Assembly: GCF_000379485.1 (NCBI RefSeq) | Contig: NZ_KB902315.1 | Span: 63,489-127,488, forward strand | DNA from: Wenxinia marina DSM 24838 | GTDB taxonomy: Bacteria > Pseudomonadota > Alphaproteobacteria > Rhodobacterales > Rhodobacteraceae | Direction of reading: 5' to 3' | DNA: 64,000 nt | In this document: positions 37,927 to 45,535 of the stretch, one piece after another | Position numbering within the stretch: the first letter of the stretch is position 1 | Layout: every line of letters begins with the position of its first letter | Program-made: the position numbers and the translations under genes | Notes under the pieces: generated by a model | The model's database searches: none | What the model was told of the DNA's origin: nothing | What the model saw: only the letters and a program-made list of their open reading frames with translations

Positions 37927-38043
37927 CTCTGGGTCTCCTCCGACCGTTTGCGGCGCGGGGCGCCATACCTCCCGGGCCGCCGCTGGGCGGCGCGCCCGTT
38001 CGCGACCGCCGTTGCCGCGATTCGCGATGGCCATAAGTCCTAC

Positions 38044-38052
38044 AGTATTACT
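38044..38052. promoter_or_regulatory. AT-rich palindrome in the chvE/gntR divergent promoter
   Basis: AGTA-T-TACT is a perfect 9-base palindrome inside the AT-rich stretch CCTACAGTATTACTATATCG. GntR/FadR-family sites are often short palindromes of this sort. It lies between the divergent chvE (118 bases away) and regulator (61 bases away) genes. Confidence 0.4.
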
Positions 38053-38112
38053 ATATCGAGGCAACCGATCCGTGCCGGGCCCCGCCCCGCCGGACAGGCC
38101 GACGAGGATGGG

Positions 38113-38850
38113 ATGACGATGACCCCCCTGCTGGCGCCGTCCGCCGGCGCCCGCACCAGCCACGAGGCGGTGGTCGAGGCGCTGGGGCAGGCGATCGTGG
38201 ATGGCCGGCTGCCGCCGGGCGCCCTGCTGCCGCGGGACGAGCAGCTGATCGAGAGCTACGGCGTCTCGCGCACCGTCCTGCGCGAGGCGATGAAGACGCT
38301 CGCCGCCAAGGGCATGATCGAACCCCGCGCCCGCGTCGGCACCCGCGTCCGGCCGCGCACCGACTGGACGATGTTCGATGCCCAGCTCCTGCGCTGGCAC
38401 CTCGAGGCGTCGCCGACGCCCGCCTTCCTCGGCGCCCTCTTCGAGATGCGCGGCGCGTTCGAGCCGTTCGCCGCCGGGCTCGCCGCGCGCCATGCTGACG
38501 CGGCGGCGGTGGGCGAGATGCGGGCCGAGGTGGCGCGGATGCGCGCGGCGGAGGACCAGACGGCGTTCGCCCGCGCCGACCTGCAGCTGCACCGCACCAT
38601 CCTCTCGGCCACCGAAAATCCGTTCTTCCACTCGCTCGGCAGCCTGATCGAGGCGGCCCTGCTGACGGTGCTGCGCCTCAGCTCGCCCGTCGGACACCCG
38701 GACCGGCAGGCCGAGGTCTGCGCCCAGCACGACCGGATCGTCGACGCCATCGCCCGCGGCGACGCGGTCGGGGCCGAGGCGGCGATGGCCGGTGTCATCG
38801 GATCGGGGCGCGACCGGATCGCGGACGAATGGGAAGAGGCGGACGCCTGA
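38113..38850 (+). CDS. FadR-subfamily GntR regulator, probable chvE operon regulator
   Basis: A 245-aa repressor. The winged helix ([54 protein letters not shown], about residues 16-70) ends with the typical wing [13 protein letters not shown]. The C-terminal FCD domain (about 85-235) carries the ligand/metal residues in LQLHRTIL and [26 protein letters not shown] is common in sugar-acid regulators. It is divergent from chvE-gguAB, so it likely senses a sugar or its oxidation product. Starts at 38113 and 38119 are both possible. Its stop codon pairs with that of the convergent kinase in a hairpin. Confidence 0.92.
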   Translation: MTMTPLLAPSAGARTSHEAVVEALGQAIVDGRLPPGALLPRDEQLIESYGVSRTVLREAMKTLAAKGMIEPRARVGTRVRPRTDWTMFDAQLLRWHLEASPTPAFLGALFEMRGAFEPFAAGLAARHADAAAVGEMRAEVARMRAAEDQTAFARADLQLHRTILSATENPFFHSLGSLIEAALLTVLRLSSPVGHPDRQAEVCAQHDRIVDAIARGDAVGAEAAMAGVIGSGRDRIADEWEEADA

Positions 38851-38859
38851 CCCTCAGGC
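38845..38859. terminator. Shared stop-codon hairpin, GntR gene and histidine kinase
   Basis: GCCTGA-CCC-TCAGGC is a perfect 6-bp stem with a 3-base loop. TGA at 38848-38850 ends the plus-strand gene, and TCA at 38854-38856 is the minus-strand stop. It has the same GCCTGA core as the hairpin at 9987-10008. Confidence 0.5.
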
Positions 38860-39867
38860 CGCCGCGCCGGGAGACGCGGTGGCGAAGAGACGCGCGTCGG
38901 TCCCGGTGACAGTGACGGTCAGCCCGTCGGCGCCGTATTGGCGGGAGGCGGCGGCGTCGAAGATCGACCCCAGCGTCTCGCTCACGAACAGCGTGCCGAA
39001 GCCCTTGTGCGTCGGCTCGGTCGTGCCGGGGACGCCGGTCTCGCGCCAGGCGAAGGTGGCCGTGCCGCCCTCGGCTCGCAGCTCGACATCGACCCGCCCG
39101 TCGGGGGTGGACAGCGCGCCGTACTTCGCCGCGTTGGTCGCCAGCTCGTTGATGCACAGGCCGAGCAGCTTGGCCTGGTCGCGCTGCAGCGTCCGGTGCG
39201 GCCCGCGGATGGAGAACCGCGACCGTCGGTCGGCGAGGTAGGGGGCCAGCACGCTCTCGGCCAGCTCGACGAAGAACTCGTCCGCCTCGCGCGTCCGGTT
39301 CAGCGCGTCGTGCAGCGCGGTCAGCGCATCGACCCGCCCGATGAAGTCGTCGAACGCGGACTCGGACCGGGCGGTGCGGCGGGTCATGCGCGCCAGCGCG
39401 CGGACTGTCGACAGGATGTTCTTGATGCGGTGGCTCATGTCCGCCATCAGCGCCTGCGTCTGGCGCTGGCCGGCGACGCGGGCCGAGATGTCCGTGGCCG
39501 AGGCGACGATCTCGATCACCGCGCCCGATGTGTCCCGCACCGGCGCGATCTGCACGTCGATGTCGAGCCGGCCGTCGCCGATGGTCCGCACCACTTCGTC
39601 GTAGCGCGAGGTCTCGCCGCGGGCCGCGCGTTCCACCGCATCCTTCATCCGCGCGGCAGCCACGGAGTCGTGTGTGTACCACGTGCACTCCCAGAACAGC
39701 CGGTTCTCGACGTCGGCGAACTGCACGCCCCCCGCCTCGAGCGCGTTGCGGCTCACGTCCTTCAGCCGCCCCTCGGGCGTCAGCAGGGCGACGAACGCTA
39801 CGAGGCTGTCGAGGATGTAATGCAGGCGGTCGGGCTCGGCCGGACCGAGATGGTGAAGGTCGGTCAT
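38854..39867 (-). CDS. PAS-domain HWE-family sensor histidine kinase
   Basis: A 337-aa soluble kinase. The PAS domain spans about residues 15-130. It is followed by the phosphoacceptor His146 in MADMSHRIKNILSTVRALARMT. The ATPase part has the N-box LCINELATNAAKYGAL and the WRE variant of the HWE signature in FAWRETGVPG, plus the G-box KGFGTLFV. There are no membrane helices, so it reads a cytoplasmic cue, perhaps light or redox via the PAS cofactor. PAS Cys60 is in FWECTWYTHD; the NCRF flavin motif of LOV domains is absent. No response regulator is adjacent. The 306 bases upstream (39868-40173) show no gene. Confidence 0.9.
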   Translation of the reverse strand: MTDLHHLGPAEPDRLHYILDSLVAFVALLTPEGRLKDVSRNALEAGGVQFADVENRLFWECTWYTHDSVAAARMKDAVERAARGETSRYDEVVRTIGDGRLDIDVQIAPVRDTSGAVIEIVASATDISARVAGQRQTQALMADMSHRIKNILSTVRALARMTRRTARSESAFDDFIGRVDALTALHDALNRTREADEFFVELAESVLAPYLADRRSRFSIRGPHRTLQRDQAKLLGLCINELATNAAKYGALSTPDGRVDVELRAEGGTATFAWRETGVPGTTEPTHKGFGTLFVSETLGSIFDAAASRQYGADGLTVTVTGTDARLFATASPGAAA

Positions 39868-40173
39868 CGTCCTGGTCGAAGAAATCTGAAAAGAAAGTGG
39901 CGCGAGGGGCCGGTCGAGCCGATCCTAATGGGCGCTGGCGACGGCTGCAACTTGCAACCTCCCGTGCCCGCCGCGCCGCCCCCCGGCCGCGCCCCGAGGC
40001 GGCACGCAAGTGCCCCCCTGATGGCGGGGCCGGTTGCGCGCCCTGTCGCCTCCGCCCCGGAGCAGGCGGACCGCGCGCCTTGCCGTCCGGTGCCCCGCGG
40101 ACTAGACCCTGTCAGGACGCCTCCCGGGCGACCAACTTCAGGACGACGTCGCGCCCGGCGCGGCGATGGCCCC

Positions 40174-42072
40174 ATGACCCAGACCGATCAGACCACCGCC
40201 CGCGGCCGCGCCGCGCCGCGCGAGCGTGTTTTCCGCCGGACCGCCGGCGTCGACAGCGCCGACGGCATCGCCGCGCTCGGGCGCCTCAACCGCATGATCC
40301 TGCGCTATCCCGGCCGGGTCGCCGTGTCGCTGCTCTGCACGCTCGGCGTGGTCGCCAGCCAGCTGTCGATCCCCGTCCTCCTCGGCCGCGCCGTGGACCA
40401 GACCGAGGCGCTGGCCGCCGGCACGATCACCGACCGCGGCACGCTGATCGCGATCGCGCTGACGCTGCTCGCCGTCAGCGCGGCCCGCGGCGCGTTCACG
40501 CTGCTGCAGAACTACTCGGCCGAGAGCGTGGGCCATGCCCTCGCCCACGACCTGCGGCTAGCCGTCTACGACAAGGTCCAGCGCCTCCCCTTCTCGTTCC
40601 ACGACCGGACCCATTCGGGCGACCTCATCACGGTCGGAATGCTCGATCTCGAAGGCGTGCGGATGTACTTCTCCACTGCTCTGGTGCGGACCGTCCTCCT
40701 CGCCCTGCTGATCGGCATCGGGGCGTGGCTTCTGCTGTCCACCGACATCCTTCTGGGCTTGCTGGCGCTGTCCTTCGTGCCGTTCGCCGCCTGGCGCTCG
40801 TCGGTCATGCAGCTGACGCTGCGCAAGACCTGGCTGATCCTGCAGGAGAAGCTGGGCGTCCTCAGCCAGGTGATGGAGGAGAACCTCGCCGGCATCCGCG
40901 TCGTGCGCGCCTTCGCCTCGGCGCCGCACGAGATGGGCAAGTTCGACGCCGCCTCGGCCGACGCGCTGGCGCTCAGCCACGAGCGGGTGAACGTGCGCGT
41001 CCGCAACACCAGCCCGATGACGCTGGCCTTCTTCGCCGCGATGGGCCTCGTCCTCCTCGTCGGCGGGCGGCAGGTGGCGGCGGGAGAGATCACCGTCGGC
41101 ACGCTGGCGACATTCCTGACCTTCATGACGCTGCTGCAGATGCCGGTCCGGCAGCTGGGCCTGATGGTCAACGCCTACGCCCGCGGCTCCACCTGCGGGG
41201 CGCGGCTGTTCCGCCTGCTCGACATGCCGGTCGACATCGACGACGTGGCCGGGGCGACCGATCTGCAGATCACCGACGGCACGCTGCGGTTCGAGAACGT
41301 GAGCTTCGCCTATCCCGGCGCCGGCGACTCGCGGGCCATCGAGAACGTCAGCTTCACCGCCCGCCGGGGTGAGACGGTCGGCATCGTCGGCGCGCCGGGC
41401 GCCGGGAAGTCCACGATGATGCACCTGATCCCGCGCTTCTACGACGTGGACGCGGGCCGCATCACCATCGACGGGCAGGACATCCGCGAGGTGTCGCTGT
41501 CGTCGCTGCGCCGCGCCGTGGCGGTGGTGCAGCAGGACAGCTTCCTCTTCACCACGACGATCGAGAACAACATCGCCTACGCCGACCCCTTCGCCGGCGA
41601 GGGCCAGATCGAGGAGGTGAGCCAGAGCGCGCAGCTCCACGACTACGTCGCCGGCCTGCCCCACGGCTACCGCACCGTCGTGGGCGAGCGGGGCGTATCG
41701 CTGTCCGGCGGCCAGCGGCAGCGCCTGTCCATCGCGCGGACGCTGATGACCCACCCGGCGGTCCTGATCTTCGACGACAGCACCGCGGCCATCGACGCCG
41801 GAACCGAGAGCCGGATCCGCCGTGCGCTGCGCGACTACGCCGCCGACCGGGTGACGCTGATCGTGGCGCACCGCCTCGGGTCGCTCAAACACGCCGACCG
41901 CATCCTGTTCCTCGAGGGCGGGCGCGTGGTCGAGGAAGGCTCGCACGACGAGCTTCTGGCGAAGGGCGGGCGCTACAAGGCGCTGCACGACCTGCAGCTG
42001 CGCCCCGACGCCGACATGCTGGACGACGCCGCCGCGCCCGGTCCGGCCCACATGCAGGGAGCCGCCGAATGA
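40174..42072 (+). CDS. ABC exporter half, NBD with degenerate catalytic site
   Basis: A 632-aa transporter half: a six-helix membrane domain (about 45-345) fused to an ATPase. Walker A is VGAPGAGKST (about 404), the signature LSGGQRQR (510-517) is canonical, but Walker B reads LIFDDSTAAID with Asp535 where the catalytic Glu belongs. LEGGRVVEEGSHDELL ends the NBD. The stop overlaps the next ABC gene by ATGA. Together they form a heterodimeric type-IV exporter (TM287/288, TmrAB or BmrCD type) for lipids or drugs. The substrate is not known. Confidence 0.93.
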   Translation: MTQTDQTTARGRAAPRERVFRRTAGVDSADGIAALGRLNRMILRYPGRVAVSLLCTLGVVASQLSIPVLLGRAVDQTEALAAGTITDRGTLIAIALTLLAVSAARGAFTLLQNYSAESVGHALAHDLRLAVYDKVQRLPFSFHDRTHSGDLITVGMLDLEGVRMYFSTALVRTVLLALLIGIGAWLLLSTDILLGLLALSFVPFAAWRSSVMQLTLRKTWLILQEKLGVLSQVMEENLAGIRVVRAFASAPHEMGKFDAASADALALSHERVNVRVRNTSPMTLAFFAAMGLVLLVGGRQVAAGEITVGTLATFLTFMTLLQMPVRQLGLMVNAYARGSTCGARLFRLLDMPVDIDDVAGATDLQITDGTLRFENVSFAYPGAGDSRAIENVSFTARRGETVGIVGAPGAGKSTMMHLIPRFYDVDAGRITIDGQDIREVSLSSLRRAVAVVQQDSFLFTTTIENNIAYADPFAGEGQIEEVSQSAQLHDYVAGLPHGYRTVVGERGVSLSGGQRQRLSIARTLMTHPAVLIFDDSTAAIDAGTESRIRRALRDYAADRVTLIVAHRLGSLKHADRILFLEGGRVVEEGSHDELLAKGGRYKALHDLQLRPDADMLDDAAAPGPAHMQGAAE

Positions 42073-43952
42073 GCCCCGCCCGCGCCGGAGAACCGAGAGA
42101 CCCCCATGCCGACGGCCGGCCGCGGATGCTCGCCGTCGTCGGCAGCCACCGGATCGAGGAGGAGATCTTCGGCCGCGCCTTCGACGGCAAGGTCGTCAGC
42201 CGGATCTGGGAGTTCGTGCGCCCCTACCGCCCGCAGGTGGGGATCGCCGTGGCCGCGGTCGTCCTCTTCACCCTCACTCAGCTCGCCATCCCGCTGCTGA
42301 TCCGCGTCGCCATCGACTACGGCATGGCGCCGGGCGGCGGCGGCATCCTGATCTGGACGATGGTCGGCTTCGCCGCCGTCATCCTGCTGAACTTCGCCGC
42401 GTCCTGGGTGCAGGAGGCGGTGACCGGCCGCGTCGCCGAGCATGTCCTGTTCGACATCCGCCGCCAGATGTTCGCCCACCTGCAGCGCGTTTCGCTGTCC
42501 TTCATGGACAAGACCGAGGTCGGCCGCCTGATGAGCCGCCTGCAGGGCGACGTGAACTCGATGCAGGAATTCCTCGAGACCTCGGTCCTGTCGGTGGGGG
42601 ACATCCTGCTGCTGTTCGGGATCGTCGGCGTGATGCTGTATCTCGACTGGCAGCTCGGCCTGCTCGTCGTCGCGGTCCTGCCGGTGCTGCTGATCGTCCG
42701 CGTCCTGTGGCTGACCAGGGCGCGGGCCGCCTTCATGGCCGCGCACGAGGCGAACTCGATCACCAACGGCGCGCTGGCCGAGGCGATCCACGGCGTCCGC
42801 GCGGTGCAGGCGATGGATCGCGGCCCGCTGAACCACCAGCTGTACGGCAAGCTGGTCGAGAACAACTACCAGGCGCACCTGTGGGCCTCGCGGCTGGCGC
42901 AGGTGATGATCCCGGTCGTCGATACGCTGACCGGCGTCGCGATGGCGGTGGTCGTGGTCGTCGGCGGCACCATCGTCACCTCGGGCCGGATCGACGTCGG
43001 TGTGATGGTTGCATTCCTGTTCTACATCCAGCGCTTCTTCGACCCGATCCGCTCGCTGACGATGCAGTATTCGGTGATGCAGCGCGCCATGGCCTCGGGC
43101 CACCGCCTGACCGAGGTGCTGGACGTCCCCGTCGCGGTCGAGGACAAGCCGGACGCGGTGGAGCTGCGCCCCGAGGACGACGGCGCGGTCGAGTTCCGGA
43201 ACGTGACCTTCGGCTACAATCCCAAGCATCCGGTCCTGCGGAACGTCTCGTTCAAGGTGAAGTCCGGCGAGACGGTCGCCCTCGTCGGCCCCACCGGGTC
43301 CGGCAAGTCGAGCGCGATGTCCCTCGTCCACCGCTTCTACGACGTGCAGGACGGCGCGGTCCTCGTCGCGGGCCGCGACGTGCGGGACGTGACGCAGGCG
43401 TCGCTCGGCCGGCACATCGCGATGGTCCTTCAGGAGCCGTTCCTGTTCACCGGCTCGGTGATGGACAACATCCGCTATTCCAGCCACTGGGCGTCGGACG
43501 AGGACGTGCGCGAGGCCGCCCGGGCGGTCGGCGCGCACGATTTCATCGAAGCCCTGCCCGACGGCTACGACACGATCCTCGACGAGCGTGGCGGCAACCT
43601 CAGCCTCGGCCAGCGGCAGCTGCTGTCCTTCGCGCGGGCGCTGGTGGCGGACGCGCGGATCCTCGTGCTCGACGAGGCGACGGCGAACATCGACAGCTAC
43701 ACCGAGATGCAGATCCAGAAGGCGCTGCGCACCCTCTTGGAAGGGCGGACCGGCCTCGTCATCGCGCACCGCCTCGCCACCATCCGCAACGCCGACCGGA
43801 TCGTCGTGCTGCGCAACGGCGAGGTGATCGAGGAAGGCAACCACGACGCGCTGATGGCGGAAGGCGGGATGTACTCGCGCCTCTACGACCTCAACTACGC
43901 CTCGTTCGACGACCTGCCGGAGGATGCCGCGGACCGCGCGACCGGGACCTGA
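42069..43952 (+). CDS. ABC exporter half, NBD with catalytic Glu
   Basis: A 627-aa partner of the preceding exporter half. It has six helices (about 55-345) and an ATPase domain with Walker A GPTGSGKSS (407-415), an altered signature LSLGQRQL (511-518), and a standard Walker B LVLDEATANID with Glu536. In the dimer its ATP site pairs with the canonical LSGGQ of the other half and should be active, whereas the opposite site is degenerate. It starts in an ATGA overlap, so equal production of both halves is likely. It converges on a MarR gene. Confidence 0.93.
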   Translation: MSPARAGEPRDPHADGRPRMLAVVGSHRIEEEIFGRAFDGKVVSRIWEFVRPYRPQVGIAVAAVVLFTLTQLAIPLLIRVAIDYGMAPGGGGILIWTMVGFAAVILLNFAASWVQEAVTGRVAEHVLFDIRRQMFAHLQRVSLSFMDKTEVGRLMSRLQGDVNSMQEFLETSVLSVGDILLLFGIVGVMLYLDWQLGLLVVAVLPVLLIVRVLWLTRARAAFMAAHEANSITNGALAEAIHGVRAVQAMDRGPLNHQLYGKLVENNYQAHLWASRLAQVMIPVVDTLTGVAMAVVVVVGGTIVTSGRIDVGVMVAFLFYIQRFFDPIRSLTMQYSVMQRAMASGHRLTEVLDVPVAVEDKPDAVELRPEDDGAVEFRNVTFGYNPKHPVLRNVSFKVKSGETVALVGPTGSGKSSAMSLVHRFYDVQDGAVLVAGRDVRDVTQASLGRHIAMVLQEPFLFTGSVMDNIRYSSHWASDEDVREAARAVGAHDFIEALPDGYDTILDERGGNLSLGQRQLLSFARALVADARILVLDEATANIDSYTEMQIQKALRTLLEGRTGLVIAHRLATIRNADRIVVLRNGEVIEEGNHDALMAEGGMYSRLYDLNYASFDDLPEDAADRATGT

Positions 43953-43969
43953 GCCGGAGCGCCGGTCAG
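43949..43969. terminator. Stop-codon hairpin between ABC exporter and MarR gene
   Basis: CTGA-g-CCGG-AGCG-CCGG-TCAG: an 8-bp stem with a one-base bulge. The left arm contains the plus-strand TGA (43950-43952) and the right arm the minus-strand stop (43966-43968). Confidence 0.45.
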
Positions 43970-44469
43970 TCCGCCACGTCCCCCGCCGCGGCCTCGACGT
44001 CGACGGCGGCGCGGGGCCGCGCCTCGGGGTCGGCGTCGAGGACGCGGTGCATCGCCTCCATCACCCGCAGGAAGGCCGCCATGTCCTGCGGCCCGACCGC
44101 CTCGCGCAGGCGCCGATCCACGGCGAGGGCGCTCGGCACCACCTCGGCCAGCGCGGCCCGCCCGGCATCCGTCAGAGAGATCGCGACGAGGCGGCCGTCC
44201 CCCTGCCCCGCGACCTTGCCGACCAGCCCCGCCGCCTCCAGCCGGGCGACCGCGCGGCTGACCCGCGGCTTGTCGAGGTTGGTGCTGTCCCGGATCTCGC
44301 GGACCGAGACGGGGCCGCTGCGCTGCAGGTGGACGAGGACCCGCCACTCGGCCATCGTCAGGCCGTGGCTGCGCTCGTAGTCGACCGTCAGCCGCCGGCT
44401 CACCCTCTCGGACAGGACCGCGAGGCGGTAGGGCAGGAAGGTCGACAGGCGGAACGTGTCGGGCGTCAT
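43966..44469 (-). CDS. MarR-family regulator of the homogentisate cluster
   Basis: A 167-aa winged-helix repressor. The DNA-binding core is LTMAEWRVLVHLQRSGPVSVREIRDSTNLDKPRVSRAVARLEAAGLV (about 38-85), with wing GDGRLVAISLTDAGRAAL. ATG 44469 is used, since the upstream extension would cross the operators. It is divergent from the MBL-hydroxylase-hmgA operon, and two dyads with GTTGC/GCAAY half sites lie between, so it probably represses this operon and itself until an aromatic ligand binds. Confidence 0.93.
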   Translation of the reverse strand: MTPDTFRLSTFLPYRLAVLSERVSRRLTVDYERSHGLTMAEWRVLVHLQRSGPVSVREIRDSTNLDKPRVSRAVARLEAAGLVGKVAGQGDGRLVAISLTDAGRAALAEVVPSALAVDRRLREAVGPQDMAAFLRVMEAMHRVLDADPEARPRAAVDVEAAAGDVAD

Positions 44470-44484
44470 GCGGCCTCGCCGGGG

Positions 44485-44502
44485 TCGTTGCGCCTGCAAT
44501 GA
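44485..44502. promoter_or_regulatory. MarR operator, site 1
   Basis: TCGTTGC-GCCT-GCAATGA: half sites with one mismatch, 27 bases centre to centre from site 2. It lies just upstream of the marR start. Confidence 0.6.
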
Positions 44503-44510
44503 TATTGACG

Positions 44511-44530
44511 ATCGTTGCGTTTGCAACGAT
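44511..44530. promoter_or_regulatory. MarR operator, site 2
   Basis: ATCGTTGC-GTTT-GCAACGAT is a perfect 8-bp-arm palindrome, 30 bases before the MBL-protein ATG. Its length and spacing are typical for a MarR dimer site. Confidence 0.75.
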
Positions 44531-44560
44531 AAAGGCGGCAACAGACCGGGAGGAACGGAC

Positions 44561-45511
44561 ATGGCCAGGGCCTTCGCGTCGCAGGGCGACACCGCCGAGA
44601 AGAATGTCAGCTTCTCCCAGATCGGCGAGGGCCTCTACGCCTTCACCGCCGAGGGCGATCCGAATTCGGGCGTGATCGTCGGCGACGACAGCGTGATGAT
44701 CGTCGAGGCGCAGGCGACCCCGCGCCTCGCCCGCAAGGTGATCGAGTGCGTCCGCTCGGTCACCGACAAGCCGATCAGCCACCTCGTGATGACCCACTAC
44801 CATGCGGTCCGCGTCCTCGGCGCGAGCGCCTACGGCGCGCCGCAGGTGATCATGTCCGAGACCGCCCGCGCGATGGTCGCCGAGCGCGGGCAGGAGGACT
44901 GGGACAGCGAGTTCGCCCGCTTCCCCCGCTTGTTCCAGGGCCACGAGGAGATTCCGGGCCTGACCTGGCCGACGACGACCTTCCACGGGAGGATGAGCGT
45001 CTATCTCGGCAAGCGCCGGATCGACCTCATGCAGCCGGGACGGGCGCATACCGCCGGCGATGCCGTCGTCTACGTGCCCGACCAGAACGTGATGTTCACG
45101 GGCGACATCGTCGAATACAAATCCGCCTGCTATTGCGGCGACGGCCACTTTCACGACTGGCCCGCCACGATCGAGGCGATCCGCGCCTGGGATCTCGACG
45201 CCATCGCCCCTGGCCGCGGCGACGCCCTGGTCGGCCGCGACATGGTGAACGCGGCGCTCGACTCCACCACCGACTTCGTCCGCTCCACCTACCGCCCCGC
45301 CGCGAAGGTGGCGCTGGGCGGCGGCTCGCTCAAGGACGCCTACGACGCCGTGCGGGCCGAGTGCGATCCCAAGTTCGGCGACTACGCCATCTACGAGCAC
45401 TGCCTGCCCTTCAACGTCGCCCGCGCCTACGACGAGGCCCGCGACATCGACACGCCGCGCATCTGGACCGCCGAGCGGGACGCCGCGATGTGGGAGCAGC
45501 TGCAGGCCTGA
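44561..45511 (+). CDS. MBL-fold protein with incomplete metal site
   Basis: A 316-aa metallo-beta-lactamase-fold protein. The first metal motif, normally HxHxDH, reads HYHAVR (residues 79-84): two His remain, but Asp and the third His are replaced. Later ligands GRAHTAGD and FTGDIVE are kept, while the final PGHG is PGRG. So at most one metal is likely bound. It heads the operon with the flavin hydroxylase and homogentisate genes, after GGGAGGAACGG. A role as lactone or thioester hydrolase of the pathway, or as a non-hydrolytic partner, is possible; neither is shown. Confidence 0.85.
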   Translation: MARAFASQGDTAEKNVSFSQIGEGLYAFTAEGDPNSGVIVGDDSVMIVEAQATPRLARKVIECVRSVTDKPISHLVMTHYHAVRVLGASAYGAPQVIMSETARAMVAERGQEDWDSEFARFPRLFQGHEEIPGLTWPTTTFHGRMSVYLGKRRIDLMQPGRAHTAGDAVVYVPDQNVMFTGDIVEYKSACYCGDGHFHDWPATIEAIRAWDLDAIAPGRGDALVGRDMVNAALDSTTDFVRSTYRPAAKVALGGGSLKDAYDAVRAECDPKFGDYAIYEHCLPFNVARAYDEARDIDTPRIWTAERDAAMWEQLQA

Positions 45512-45535
45512 AGGCGCCGGCGGGAGGACCGGAGG

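Noticed and set aside
39868-40173. Possible gene in the 306-base gap before the ABC exporter
   Set aside because: Open frames there are Arg/Pro/Gly-rich with no ribosome site or motif. I see only GC-rich non-coding sequence.
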